A stretch of DNA of 64,000 nucleotides, from assembly GCA_016278265.1 (NCBI GenBank), contig JADQCE010000002.1, forward strand, positions 682,001 through 746,000, given 5' to 3'. The DNA comes from Halothiobacillus sp. (GTDB taxonomy: Bacteria > Pseudomonadota > Gammaproteobacteria > Halothiobacillales > Halothiobacillaceae). Below the pieces are notes generated by a model. That model was not told where the DNA came from and ran no database searches. It was given only the letters and a program-made list of their open reading frames with translations. A program made the translations under genes and the position numbers. This document shows, piece by piece, positions 34,196-45,462 of the stretch (position 1 is its first letter; each line of letters begins with the position of its first letter).

Positions 34196-35389
34196 TCAGT
34201 CGCCGGTGGTCGGCGTAGCGGTGATGCGGTGGATTGACAGGTCGGCGCCCCGGAATTCCTCTTCCTCGCTCAGGCGGATGCCGACGCTGCGCTTGAGCGC
34301 CCAGTAGATGACGAACCCGCCGGCCAGGGCGATCGTGATGCCCACCAGCGTGCCGACCAGCTGCGAGAGCAGGCTGACGCCGCCCATGCCGCCCAGCGCC
34401 TCGAGACCGAAGACGCCCGCGGCGATCGCCCCCCAGGCACCGCAGATGCCGTGCAGGGGCCAGACGCCCAGCACGTCGTCGATCTTCCAGCGGTTCTGGG
34501 TGACGATGAAGGTTGCGACGAACAGGGCACCGGCGATCGCGCCAATCGCGAGCGCACCGAGCGGGTGCACGATGTCCGAGCCGGCGCAGATGGCCACCAG
34601 GCCGGCCAGCGGCCCGTTGTGGACGAAGCCCGGGTCGTTCCGTCCGACGAACAGCGCGGCAAGCACGCCGCCGACCATGGCCATCAGCGAGTTGAGCGCC
34701 ACCAGGCCGGAAACGGCCTCGACCGACTGGGCCGACATGACGTTGAAGCCGAACCAGCCGACGGTGAGGATCCAGGCGCCCAGCGCGAGGAACGGGATGC
34801 TCGAGGGCGGGTGGGCCGCCATGCCGTTCTTGTTGTAGCGGCCGCGACGCGCCCCGAGTAAAAGAACGGCGGCCAGCGCGATCCAGCCGCCCATCCCGTG
34901 CACCACCATCGAGCCCGCGAAGTCGTGGAAGCCGGCGCCGAAGGTCGATTCCAGCCAGCCCTGCAGGCCGAATCGGCCGTTCCAGATCATGCCCTCGTAG
35001 ACCGGGTAGATGAACGCCACGATCAGGAAGGTGGCCGCGAGCACCGGGTAGAACTTGGCGCGCTCGGCGATGCCGCCGGAGACGATCGCCGGGATGGCCG
35101 CCGCGAAGGTCAGCAGGAAGAAGAACTTCACCAGCTCGTAGCCATTTCCGACACTCAATTCGGCCGCCGTGGCATAGAAGTCCATGCCGTAGGCGATCGA
35201 GTACCCGATGAAGAAGTAGGCGATCGTCGCCACGGCAAAGTCGCCGATGATCTTGACCAGGGCATTGACCTGGTTCTTCTCGCGCACCGTGCCCACTTCG
35301 AGAAAGGCGAAGCCGGCATGCATGGCCAGCACCATGGCCGCGCCGACCAAGAGAAAGAAGGTGTTCGCACCGTCCTGAAAGGTTTCCAT
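34196..35389 (-). CDS. amtB: Ammonium transporter, Amt family
   Basis: This 397-residue protein has eleven or so membrane helices. Amt features: HAGFAFLEVGTVREKN near the N-terminus, GGWIALAAVLLLGARRGRYN, the pore His in FGFNVMSAQ... context and HNGPLAGLVAICAG, and DDVLGVWPLHGICGAWG with the second pore His. GGGAG lies 6 nt before the ATG. No glnK (PII) gene adjoins it, unlike the usual glnK-amtB pair. A sigma-54 promoter and an NtrC site lie upstream, so it should be induced under nitrogen limitation. Confidence 0.95.
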   Translation of the reverse strand: METFQDGANTFFLLVGAAMVLAMHAGFAFLEVGTVREKNQVNALVKIIGDFAVATIAYFFIGYSIAYGMDFYATAAELSVGNGYELVKFFFLLTFAAAIPAIVSGGIAERAKFYPVLAATFLIVAFIYPVYEGMIWNGRFGLQGWLESTFGAGFHDFAGSMVVHGMGGWIALAAVLLLGARRGRYNKNGMAAHPPSSIPFLALGAWILTVGWFGFNVMSAQSVEAVSGLVALNSLMAMVGGVLAALFVGRNDPGFVHNGPLAGLVAICAGSDIVHPLGALAIGAIAGALFVATFIVTQNRWKIDDVLGVWPLHGICGAWGAIAAGVFGLEALGGMGGVSLLSQLVGTLVGITIALAGGFVIYWALKRSVGIRLSEEEEFRGADLSIHRITATPTTGD

Positions 35390-35424
35390 CGAAGTCTCCC
35401 GTCTGAATTGTTGCCTGCACCATA

Positions 35425-35440
35425 AGCAGGAATCGTTCCA
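35425..35440 (-). promoter_or_regulatory. Sigma-54 promoter of amtB
   Basis: On the minus strand TGGAACGATTCCTGCT matches the -24/-12 consensus TGGCACG-N4-TTGCW at all but two positions, with the invariant GG and GC correctly spaced. Transcription would start near 35413, about 25 nt before the amtB start. Confidence 0.75.
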
Positions 35441-35481
35441 TGGCCGTATGCCGCATTATCGGGCAGTCGTCCCGCGGTGAG

Positions 35482-35498
35482 TGCACCACGGTGGTGCG
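35482..35498. promoter_or_regulatory. NtrC binding site upstream of amtB
   Basis: TGCACCA-CGG-TGGTGCG is a nearly perfect palindrome matching the NtrC consensus TGCACCA-N3-TGGTGCA. Its centre is about 77 bp upstream of the predicted sigma-54 start site, a workable enhancer position. Confidence 0.75.
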
Positions 35499-35615
35499 CA
35501 TGACCTGTCGGTCGCACAACCGGGGGGCGGTAAGGGGTCGTCTGCTTTCAGGGACCCCATTGGCTATGCTCCGTTGAGCCATGTTTAACGCGTGTGTCCC
35601 CACCGGGGGTGAGCG

Positions 35616-37619
35616 ATGACCGATCCAGACCAGCAGGCCCGCCGCGAGGCGATGGTGGACTATCAGGTGCGTGCCCGGGGTGTTCGATCGCCGAGGGTGC
35701 TCGAGGCGATGCGGCAGGTACCACGCGAGGCGTTCGTGCCGATGGATCTGCGCGAGTTCGCGTACGAGGACACTGCACTCCCTATCGCTGCCGGGCAGAC
35801 CATCACCCAGCCCTGGATCGTCGCGATGATGATCGAGGCGCTCGACCTGAAGGGCGGCGAGCGGGTGCTCGACGTCGGGACCGGCTCGGGCTACGCCGCC
35901 GCGGTACTCGCGCGGATCGCCGCTGAGGTGTACAGCATCGAGCGCATCGGCGAGCTAGCGAACCAGGCGAGCCGCGCACTGCTCGACCAGGGGCTCGCGA
36001 ATGTCGAGGTGCGTGTGGGTGACGGGTCGCTGGGCTGGCCCGAGGCCGCGCCCTTCGATGCGATCATGGTGGCCGCGGCGAGCCCGAGCGTGCCCGACGG
36101 GCTAAAGCGTCAACTGGCGATTGGCGGACGATTGGTGATCCCGGTGGGCGAGGACGACGAGGCACAGGAGCTGGTGCGGATCACGCGCCTGGGCGAGGAC
36201 GAGTATCGCCACGAGGACCTGGCCGATGTGCGCTTCGTCCCGCTGCTGGGGGAGGCCGGCTGGAACGAGACTCGCCCCCGCCCGAAGCGGGGGTTCGGCC
36301 GGCGCACGACCTCCGAACCCGACCGGTCGTTGAGTCGCCGCATTGCCGACGTGGCCGAGCGGTTCGAATCGGTCGACGACCTGCCGCTCGCCGGCCTGCT
36401 GGATCGCATCGGCGACGCGCAACTCGTCCTGATCGGCGAGGCCTCGCACGGCACCTCGGAGTTCTACCGGGCCCGCCAACGGATAACCCGGGCGCTGATC
36501 GAGGAAAAGGGCTTCGATTTCGTCGCCATCGAGGGCGACTGGCCGGATACCGCCCGCATCGATCACTATGTGCGACATGCCGAGTATCCGCCGTCCGAAT
36601 GGACCGCCTTCACCCGGTTTCCCACCTGGATGTGGCGCAACGAGGAGGTGCGCGGGTTCGTCGACTGGCTGCGCGAGCACAATGCCGATCGGGCGCCCGC
36701 CGATCGCGTTGCCTTTCATGGCCTGGACCTCTACAGCCTCTATAGCTCCATTGCGGCGGTGCTCGAGTACCTCGACGACGTTGATCCCGAGGCGGCGGCC
36801 GTTGCCCGCGAACGGTACGGCTGCCTGACGCCGTTCGAGCCCGACCCGGCCGCCTATGCCCGGATGTCATTGAGCCCAGGTTATGCCGGCTGCGAGATCC
36901 CGGTGGTCGACATGCTGCGTGACTTGCAGCAACGTCACCGCCAGTACGCCGAGCAGGACGGCGATCGCTTTCTCGACGCGGTGCAAAACGCGCGCCTGGT
37001 CGCCAATGCCGAGGAGTACTACCGCTCGATGTTCTACGGCTCGCGTAGCGCCTGGAATCTGCGTGATGGTCACATGTTCGAGACCCTCGAGGCGTTGCTT
37101 GCCCATCACGGTAAGGGCAGCCGAGGGGTGGTCTGGGCGCACAACTCGCATGTTGGCGATGCGCGGGCTACCGACATGTCACGACGGGGCGAATTAAATA
37201 TCGGCCAGTTGTGTCGGGCGCATTTCGGTGATGCCGCCTATTTGATCGGTTTCGGCACAGACACGGGCACGGTGGCGGCGGCCTCCAACTGGGACGAGCC
37301 GATGGAAATCAAGACGCTGCGGCCGGCGCTAGCCGACAGCTACGAGCGTCTTTGCCACGAGACCGGCCGGGCCGGCTTCCTGTTGCCGTTGCGCAGGCAT
37401 GGCGATTCCCAGGTGTGCCAAGGGTTGGCCGAGCCACGCCTGGAACGGGCCGTCGGCGTGATCTACCGCCCGGAAACCGAACGCGCCAGCCACTACTTTC
37501 ACGCCAAGCTGCCGGCGCAATTTGACGAGTACATCTGGATCGATCGCAGTCGCGCGGTCACGCCACTCGATAGCCGGGAAATCGAGGGTGCGCCCGACAC
37601 CTATCCGTTTGGCATCTAG
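35616..37619 (+). CDS. Protein-isoaspartate methyltransferase fused to erythromycin-esterase-like domain
   Basis: One 667-residue chain. Residues 1-222 are a complete Pcm: MVDYQVRARGVRSPRVLEAM, ITQPWIVAMMIEAL, the SAM-binding LDVGTGSGYAAAVLA, and closing RFVPLLGEAGW. Residues about 235-667 are an erythromycin-esterase (EreA/B) family domain. It has the expected active-site segments: GEASHGTSEFY (about 273), AIEGDWPD (about 305) and VWAHNSHVGDAR (about 507), which supply the His/Glu set. Pcm repairs isoaspartyl damage; the Ere-like half may hydrolyse an ester or lactone of unknown identity. The linker is short and in frame, with no sign of a stop or internal ribosome site. A macrolide-resistance role should not be assumed. 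Confidence 0.92.
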   Translation: MTDPDQQARREAMVDYQVRARGVRSPRVLEAMRQVPREAFVPMDLREFAYEDTALPIAAGQTITQPWIVAMMIEALDLKGGERVLDVGTGSGYAAAVLARIAAEVYSIERIGELANQASRALLDQGLANVEVRVGDGSLGWPEAAPFDAIMVAAASPSVPDGLKRQLAIGGRLVIPVGEDDEAQELVRITRLGEDEYRHEDLADVRFVPLLGEAGWNETRPRPKRGFGRRTTSEPDRSLSRRIADVAERFESVDDLPLAGLLDRIGDAQLVLIGEASHGTSEFYRARQRITRALIEEKGFDFVAIEGDWPDTARIDHYVRHAEYPPSEWTAFTRFPTWMWRNEEVRGFVDWLREHNADRAPADRVAFHGLDLYSLYSSIAAVLEYLDDVDPEAAAVARERYGCLTPFEPDPAAYARMSLSPGYAGCEIPVVDMLRDLQQRHRQYAEQDGDRFLDAVQNARLVANAEEYYRSMFYGSRSAWNLRDGHMFETLEALLAHHGKGSRGVVWAHNSHVGDARATDMSRRGELNIGQLCRAHFGDAAYLIGFGTDTGTVAAASNWDEPMEIKTLRPALADSYERLCHETGRAGFLLPLRRHGDSQVCQGLAEPRLERAVGVIYRPETERASHYFHAKLPAQFDEYIWIDRSRAVTPLDSREIEGAPDTYPFGI

Positions 37620-37655
37620 ACTGCACGGCGGGTTTTACACCACCAGGAGACGCCC

Positions 37656-38540
37656 ATGAAATCGATCGAACTGGGGCTGGAATGGTTTCTCAACCCGGAC
37701 CACCTGCCGTTCATTGCCGGCATCGAGAAGGGCTGGTTTCGGGATGCGGGGCTGGATTTGACCCTGATTGAACCCAAGGGTCACTACGACGGCCTGGCGG
37801 AAGTTGCCAAGGGCAAGTTGGCGTTTGCCTGCAACGAGCCACTGCACATGATCGACGAGGCGCGCCCGGGCTTGCGGGCGCTGGGGTGTTTCTTCGAGAC
37901 CGAGGGCGGGGTGATGCTGACGCCGGAAGGCGAACAGGCACTAAAGCGCGGCGAAGCGATCCGGGTGGCCTCGCCCGTGGCCGGCGAAGTGACCGATGAT
38001 CTCGCCCGCTTGATCGTCGCGCGCTGGTGTGAACGCGAGGGCATCCGCTTCGAGTCGTCGCAACTGCAGATCGAGGCAGCCGGTTTCGAGCACCTGAAGA
38101 ACCTGCAGGCGGGATTCCACGGCGCGTGGCTGTGTTTCGCGAACTTCGAAGGGGTCGAGGCCCGCGAGCTGGGCGTGGCTGCGCGATTGATCTCCAGCGT
38201 CGAGGTGGGGCTGCCCAACTTCTCGGCGCTCGAGTTGTTCACCGGCGAGGCCTTCCAGCGCGAATACCCCGAGGTGATCGAGGCCGTCACGCGGATCGCC
38301 TCGGAAGGGGCGACGCTCTGCCGCGATGACCCCGACGAGGCGATGCAGCTCTGGTACCGCCACAGCGGTGAGGCACAAAGCGACCTGATGGATGCGATCG
38401 TTCGGGATACCTGCCGCCGCCTGGTGGCCCCGGTCGTGCGGGACGCCGAGCGCTGGCGGGACATGTGGCAGCAATTCCAACGCCTGGGTCTGTCCCAGGT
38501 CGACCAGGCCGGCTACGAGGCGATGTTTTCCCCCGTCTGA
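37656..38540 (+). CDS. Cytoplasmic NMT1/THI5-like substrate-binding protein
   Basis: This 294-residue protein has the periplasmic-binding-protein type II fold of the TauA/NMT1-THI5 group: ELGLEWFLNPDHLPFIAGIEKGWFRDAGLDL opening (seen as GLEWFLNPDHLPF), then LAFACNEPLHMID and WLCFANFEGVEA. It has no signal peptide or lipobox, and no ABC permease or ATPase gene is near, so it probably does not work in a classical importer. The HHCCFC motif of the suicide enzyme Thi5 is absent. CAGGAG lies 7 nt before the ATG. Ligand and role are unknown. Confidence 0.75.
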   Translation: MKSIELGLEWFLNPDHLPFIAGIEKGWFRDAGLDLTLIEPKGHYDGLAEVAKGKLAFACNEPLHMIDEARPGLRALGCFFETEGGVMLTPEGEQALKRGEAIRVASPVAGEVTDDLARLIVARWCEREGIRFESSQLQIEAAGFEHLKNLQAGFHGAWLCFANFEGVEARELGVAARLISSVEVGLPNFSALELFTGEAFQREYPEVIEAVTRIASEGATLCRDDPDEAMQLWYRHSGEAQSDLMDAIVRDTCRRLVAPVVRDAERWRDMWQQFQRLGLSQVDQAGYEAMFSPV

Positions 38541-38564
38541 CCGGCGCGTCTGACCCGGTGATCC

Positions 38565-40028
38565 TCAGAACGTCGACAGGCCCGTGGCTTCCATCAGCCG
38601 GTAGCGCCAATAGCGCCACGGCGAGTCATCGGCGTACTCGGCGAAGGGCAGGCTGTGGCGTTCGCCATTCTCGTTAGTCCAGCGGGTATCGAAAAAGCGG
38701 GTCGCGGCCTGCAGCGCGGGGTGGCCGGCGGGCGCCTGCCACTCGACGTTGGTTTCCATGTTGAAGTTGTCGAGATTGCGCCGGGTGAAATTCGCCGAGC
38801 CGAGGAGCAGGCGGGCCGAGCCGTCGGCCGCGTGATGGAGCAGCAGCTTGCTGTGGCACTGCTCGCCGCCGGTATTGCACCATCGCACCTTGATGCCCGT
38901 GCGATGCAGCTCCATGCCGACAGGGCGGTTGGGGATGCCGCTTTTCTGTCGGCCGAAGGCGTCGTGGTTCGGGTCGAGCAGGACCCGCAGGTTCACGCCG
39001 CGCGCCGCGGCGCGCTTGAGCGCCTCGATGATCTCACGGTGCGCGAGGTAGAACATCGCCAGATCCAGCCGCTCGCCGTCCTCGGCCGCCTCGATGATCG
39101 CCACGGCGGCCTCACGGATGCGGGCTTCGGTGAGCACACGCAAGCGCCCTTCGTTCACATCGAAATAGTCTCCGCGGGGCGGCGAGGGCAGGGTGAAGGC
39201 CCGCTCGGCTCCGGACAGGCTCGCTGCAGCCTTCTCCGTTGACAACAGGTCCAGGGCCGCGGGGCCGGCAAACCGCAGCGCCACGTTGCCGTGACGGCTG
39301 CTGGCATCGTGCGGATTGGCCGAGGTGACCAGCCCGATCCAGCCCTCTCCCCTATCGGCGATCACGGTCTTGCGGTGGTTGGCCTTGAAATTGAGCAGCC
39401 GCATCCACGCGTCGAGGGTCGAGGCGTGGTCCTCGGCCAGGGGGTTGGGCAACCAGCCCGAGCCGGGTTCGCTCTCCAGCCAGCGGCAGCACAGTCGCCA
39501 CAACCCGGACCACAGGGCATTGGGATCACGCAGCCGGTCCAGGTCGGTGGTGATGACCCGCACGCCGGCGGAGCGCAGTCGTTCGAGGTGATCGGACTCG
39601 ATGCTGCCGTAGACGGTGTTGACCGGGTCGGTAATCAGCACCGCATTCAGATCCGTTTGGCGGCGCTGCTGCTCGATCAGTGCCGTGGTCAGTTCGGCCG
39701 AAAGCGGGCGATGACCGTCGCTGGCCTCGCCGGCGAAATCATTGAACAGGAACATGTCGAGTACGAGCAGTTCCCTAGCCCCCGCCACCATGTCCGAAAT
39801 TGCATCGAATATTTGCTGGTCGCTGATGCGTTTGCCGTCGGGGGCGGTATAGGTGGCGTCGGCAAGGAAGGTCACATCCTCGGCCGGTACCCACGGGGTC
39901 GCCACGTCCAGCCCGCCCGGCATCGGTTTGTAGACGTGCCAGGTGCCGACGATCAGCCAGGCGAGCAGACCGATCGACAGCAGGACCATCAACGTGCGTT
40001 TGCCGGGGCGGTAGCGGTTATGGCGCAT
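38565..40028 (-). CDS. Phospholipase D / cardiolipin-synthase-like protein
   Basis: This 487-residue protein has one N-terminal membrane anchor (TLMVLLSIGLLAWLIVG) and two PLD-type catalytic motifs. HRKTV sits in FKANHRKTVIADRGEG and HSKLL in QCHSKLLLHHAADGS. Each is followed by the expected GSAN/TSAN turn (LVTSANPHDAS and LLGSANFTRRN). Two HxK motifs in one chain identify the superfamily that includes cardiolipin synthases and PLD-type phosphodiesterases. Substrate is uncertain. Confidence 0.88.
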   Translation of the reverse strand: MRHNRYRPGKRTLMVLLSIGLLAWLIVGTWHVYKPMPGGLDVATPWVPAEDVTFLADATYTAPDGKRISDQQIFDAISDMVAGARELLVLDMFLFNDFAGEASDGHRPLSAELTTALIEQQRRQTDLNAVLITDPVNTVYGSIESDHLERLRSAGVRVITTDLDRLRDPNALWSGLWRLCCRWLESEPGSGWLPNPLAEDHASTLDAWMRLLNFKANHRKTVIADRGEGWIGLVTSANPHDASSRHGNVALRFAGPAALDLLSTEKAAASLSGAERAFTLPSPPRGDYFDVNEGRLRVLTEARIREAAVAIIEAAEDGERLDLAMFYLAHREIIEALKRAAARGVNLRVLLDPNHDAFGRQKSGIPNRPVGMELHRTGIKVRWCNTGGEQCHSKLLLHHAADGSARLLLGSANFTRRNLDNFNMETNVEWQAPAGHPALQAATRFFDTRWTNENGERHSLPFAEYADDSPWRYWRYRLMEATGLSTF

Positions 40029-40191
40029 GGGGGTGTGCTTCGGGATGGGGCGGGTTTGATGCGTGGCCGTCGGGTTGGCCGGTCGCTGCCTGGAATCCTA
40101 CACGCAACGCGTGGCGCGGTGCAGCTGAATCCAACCCCGGTATCGCGACGACGCATCCATTGAAACGACGGCCCTGCGGCAGGGTGAGGTG

Positions 40192-40206
40192 ATAGTCACT
40201 CGCTAT
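40192..40206. promoter_or_regulatory. OxyR-type half-operator upstream of katG
   Basis: ATAG (40192-40195) and CTAT (40203-40206) are separated by exactly 7 bp, the spacing of one OxyR dimer site. The second ATAG-N7-CTAT expected for a full tetramer site is not seen. Its position before a catalase-peroxidase gene makes OxyR control plausible. Confidence 0.5.
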
Positions 40207-40219
40207 TAAAGTGCGGTGA

Positions 40220-42646
<2,427 letters not shown>

Positions 42647-42701
42647 CTGAGACCTGCGGCGGGATCGGCAGGAATCCCCGTCGGTCCCCGCCTGACAAGC
42701 C

Positions 42702-42734
42702 AAGGCCACCGATCCTGGGATCGGTGGCCTTTTT
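42702..42734 (+). terminator. Rho-independent terminator of katG
   Basis: The 13-nt arms 42702-42714 and 42719-42731 pair perfectly around loop CTGG, and the T run extends to 42734. It lies 56 bp after the katG stop. Confidence 0.93.
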
Positions 42735-42772
42735 ATCGTTGTCGAGAAAAGGTCGGGCCGAGCCGCCGGTGA

Positions 42773-44578
42773 TCAGCCAGGCGCTCTCGGTTGGGTCTCG
42801 TCTGTCTCCGAGGAGCCCGTCGGGTACGCCGGCTCGGTCGATACGTCCTGGCCTTCGGCGGCCGCCGGGGTGGCGGCGCCGGTCATCTCCATGACGGCCT
42901 CGTCACGGTAGGTGTCGGTGTCCTCGACGCCACCGGCTTCGCCCTGGTTCCGGTAAAGTTGCTTGCGGAGCCGGCGGGTATACTTGGCCGCCTTGTAGGC
43001 CTGGTCGACAAGGCGCCGCACATGGCTCAGTTCGTCCAGCCGGGCCACCATTTGACGCACGGGCAGCCGGCCATCGGCACCGGCGCGCAACAACAGCGCC
43101 TTGAGTGATTGGTAGTCGTCGGCGAAATCCTTGATTGCCCGCTTGATCGGCTTCATCTCGAAGCCCTCGGCGTCCGGGTCGGCCAGGGCGAGGAAATGCG
43201 CGGTTTCGCGCCGGAATTCCGTGAGAGCCTCAGTGAGAGCCGGATCGGTCGGGGTCGTCAGCGTGGCCTCGATCTTCGCGATTTCCTCGACATGTTCGAC
43301 GATATCGCCGTAGTAGCGGCTTATGCGCATGGCCAGAGGAAAGCCCTCGGCAATCGACTCCGGGATCTCGCCGTACTGGGCGCGATTGCTGAATTCGGCA
43401 GTGGCGAGGATCAGTCGATCCACGATCGCGCGGTCGCGTCGCAGGCGATCGATTGCCGCCGATCCTTCCATGCTGACCACATCCCGGGCACCGCGACGGG
43501 CAATCTCGCCGATGCGTTTCAGTTCCATGTTCAATGCGTTGAGCGCCAGATCCGGGGTGCTGGCGATGTTGCGGTCGAGGTGGCGCGGTTGGCCTTCGTC
43601 CTCCTCGGCGGTGCGGAATCGACCTTCCAGGAAGTTGACCAGCCGGGGTGTCAACGGCCAGAAGATCGCCATGCCCAGAAGCTTGGTGGTGGTGTGGAAG
43701 ATGGCGAGCGAAGTGGCCGGCCCCGGCTCCAGGCGCATCAGTTGGGCGGCGTGCGCCACCATCCAAAGCAGGGCGGGCAGGCCGATGAACGCGACGATGC
43801 CAACCACGATATTGAACAGGACGTGGGCCATGGCGGCCCGCTTGGCCGAGGACGTGGCACCGATGGCCGCGAACAGGGCGGTGGACGTGGTGCCGACGTT
43901 TGCGCCGATCACCATGGCGGCGGCTGCCGTCAGTGGGATCAGCCCGGTACCGGCGGCCGTGAGGGTGATGGCCAGCGACGCGCTCGACGAGTTCATCACC
44001 GCGGTCATGACGATGCCAATGGCGACAAACATCAACAGGCTGCCGATGCCGCTGCCGGTGTGTGCGGCCAGATCGAAGCCCTCACCGAAGTCACCGAAAC
44101 TCGCTTTCAGGACGTCGAGGCCGAGAAAGAAGATGCCAAACCCGGTGAGCGCATCCCCCAGGTAGGCGCGCCGCTTGCCCTGACCGGTCACGCGCAGCAG
44201 CATGCCGATGGCAACGGCGGGCAGCGCGAGAGCCTGCAGATCGACCTTGAAGCCGACCATCGCGACCAGCCAGGAGGTGGCCGTGGTGCCGATGTTGCTG
44301 CCGATGATCACGCCCACGGCCTGGAACAGCGTCAGCAGCCCCGCGTTGACGAAGCCGACCGTTGCGAATATCACCGCGGAGGACGATTGCACCACCGCCG
44401 TGATGCCGATGCCGGAGATGATGCCGCGTGGCGTCGTCGCCGTGCCGCGGGCAAGGATCTCGCGCAACGCGTCGCCGGCGGCGACCTTGAGGCCATCGGT
44501 CATCAAGCGCATGCCCAGCAGGAACAGGCCAACGCCGCCCAGGAAGGTGAGTGCCAGATGGAGGTTCATGCCGTTCAT
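42773..44578 (-). CDS. Na/Pi cotransporter family protein with PhoU-like domain
   Basis: I take the ATG at 44578 behind AAGGTGG; a GTG nine bases upstream is possible. The 601-residue product has two inverted membrane repeats with the NptA/SLC34 signature QSSS-type motifs: TAVVQSSSAVIFATVGF and TAVMNSSSASLAITL. A cytoplasmic PhoU-like helical domain follows (about 340-550, several ALNMELKRIGE-type helices), and an acidic, low-complexity tail. Such proteins import phosphate with sodium; the PhoU-like half may sense phosphate. Confidence 0.92.
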   Translation of the reverse strand: MNGMNLHLALTFLGGVGLFLLGMRLMTDGLKVAAGDALREILARGTATTPRGIISGIGITAVVQSSSAVIFATVGFVNAGLLTLFQAVGVIIGSNIGTTATSWLVAMVGFKVDLQALALPAVAIGMLLRVTGQGKRRAYLGDALTGFGIFFLGLDVLKASFGDFGEGFDLAAHTGSGIGSLLMFVAIGIVMTAVMNSSSASLAITLTAAGTGLIPLTAAAAMVIGANVGTTSTALFAAIGATSSAKRAAMAHVLFNIVVGIVAFIGLPALLWMVAHAAQLMRLEPGPATSLAIFHTTTKLLGMAIFWPLTPRLVNFLEGRFRTAEEDEGQPRHLDRNIASTPDLALNALNMELKRIGEIARRGARDVVSMEGSAAIDRLRRDRAIVDRLILATAEFSNRAQYGEIPESIAEGFPLAMRISRYYGDIVEHVEEIAKIEATLTTPTDPALTEALTEFRRETAHFLALADPDAEGFEMKPIKRAIKDFADDYQSLKALLLRAGADGRLPVRQMVARLDELSHVRRLVDQAYKAAKYTRRLRKQLYRNQGEAGGVEDTDTYRDEAVMEMTGAATPAAAEGQDVSTEPAYPTGSSETDETQPRAPG

Positions 44579-44745
44579 GATAGCCACCTTGCGCCGAGTG
44601 TGTCGGCCACCCCGTGGCGTTTGCAGGCATCAATGCCTTTCCGACCGAGTGCTAGACTTCGGTCCCCTGATTCGATCCCCCTGCTCAACGCTCTCACACC
44701 CCCCGTGAGTCCGTGTGGGTGGAGCAACCCCCGAGAGACTGAACC

Positions 44746-45435
44746 ATGCGACGTCGTATTGTCCTGATGCCCCTGCTACTCGCCGGCATGGGCCTGACCA
44801 CTCTGCTGACCGGCTGCCAGGCCGAGGTCGAGGCCGAGCTCGAGATCGGCGACATCCGCGAGCGCGAGACCCAAGGGCTGTTCGCTACCAGCCAGGTGAG
44901 CAGCGAGGATTGCGACCGCGGCACCCGCAGCATGGAACGCGAGGGTAGCGCGGGCTGGACGACCTGGGTGCTCTCCGGGGTGTTCCCGGACACGCGCTAT
45001 CGTTCCTGTCGCCAGACCGACGCGGGCGCGGTGACGACGTTCCGCAACATGATCGTGTTCGACGCCATGCCGGATGCGGCATTCAGTGGCCTCTCGCACG
45101 TCAATATCAAGCTTCATGACCGGCTCTTGTCCGTCGGCTTGCCGCCTTACGTGCAGGACAACATCGAGCGGGTGCGCGAACAGGCCGGGCTAGAGGATCA
45201 ACCGGAGATCATCACGCGCTTGACCTTGGTCAACAACGAGGACGAACCATTCGGTTACCGGTTGGCCCGTTACGACGGCCAAGGCGCCCCTAACGAAGAC
45301 GATATCGAGTGGGGTGAGCCGCGAGTACTCGAGACGAACGCTCGTGTTTCCCTGGACTATCCGTCGGCACTGGCCGAGCGGGTGTTTGCCGATGGTCGCG
45401 CGCCACTGCTACGGATCGAATCCACGGCCGACTAA
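44746..45435 (+). CDS. Lipoprotein of unknown function
   Basis: This 229-residue protein has a lipobox LLTGC near residue 24, after a basic hydrophobic signal. The next residues, AEVEAELEIGDI, are strongly acidic. Three further cysteines lie in the first 95 residues (EDCDRG, YRSCRQ), which may form a disulfide. The rest is a beta-rich domain with no motif I recognise. The ribosome site before the ATG is weak. Confidence 0.7.
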   Translation: MRRRIVLMPLLLAGMGLTTLLTGCQAEVEAELEIGDIRERETQGLFATSQVSSEDCDRGTRSMEREGSAGWTTWVLSGVFPDTRYRSCRQTDAGAVTTFRNMIVFDAMPDAAFSGLSHVNIKLHDRLLSVGLPPYVQDNIERVREQAGLEDQPEIITRLTLVNNEDEPFGYRLARYDGQGAPNEDDIEWGEPRVLETNARVSLDYPSALAERVFADGRAPLLRIESTAD

Positions 45436-45462
45436 GTCGGCAATGAGGTGCCGCGACCTTCC

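Noticed and set aside
34044-35603. In-frame extension of the P-type ATPase to a 1421-residue protein
   Set aside because: The extension overlaps amtB on the same strand in another frame, has no ATPase similarity and no ribosome site.
36434-37619. Macrolide resistance gene
   Set aside because: The esterase-like domain belongs to a broad environmental family and is fused to a repair enzyme; there is no mobile element or resistance context.
43109-44767. Open frame of about 550 codons antisense to the Na/Pi cotransporter
   Set aside because: It has low-complexity Gly/Asp/His/Arg content with no domain, opposite a clear transporter gene.
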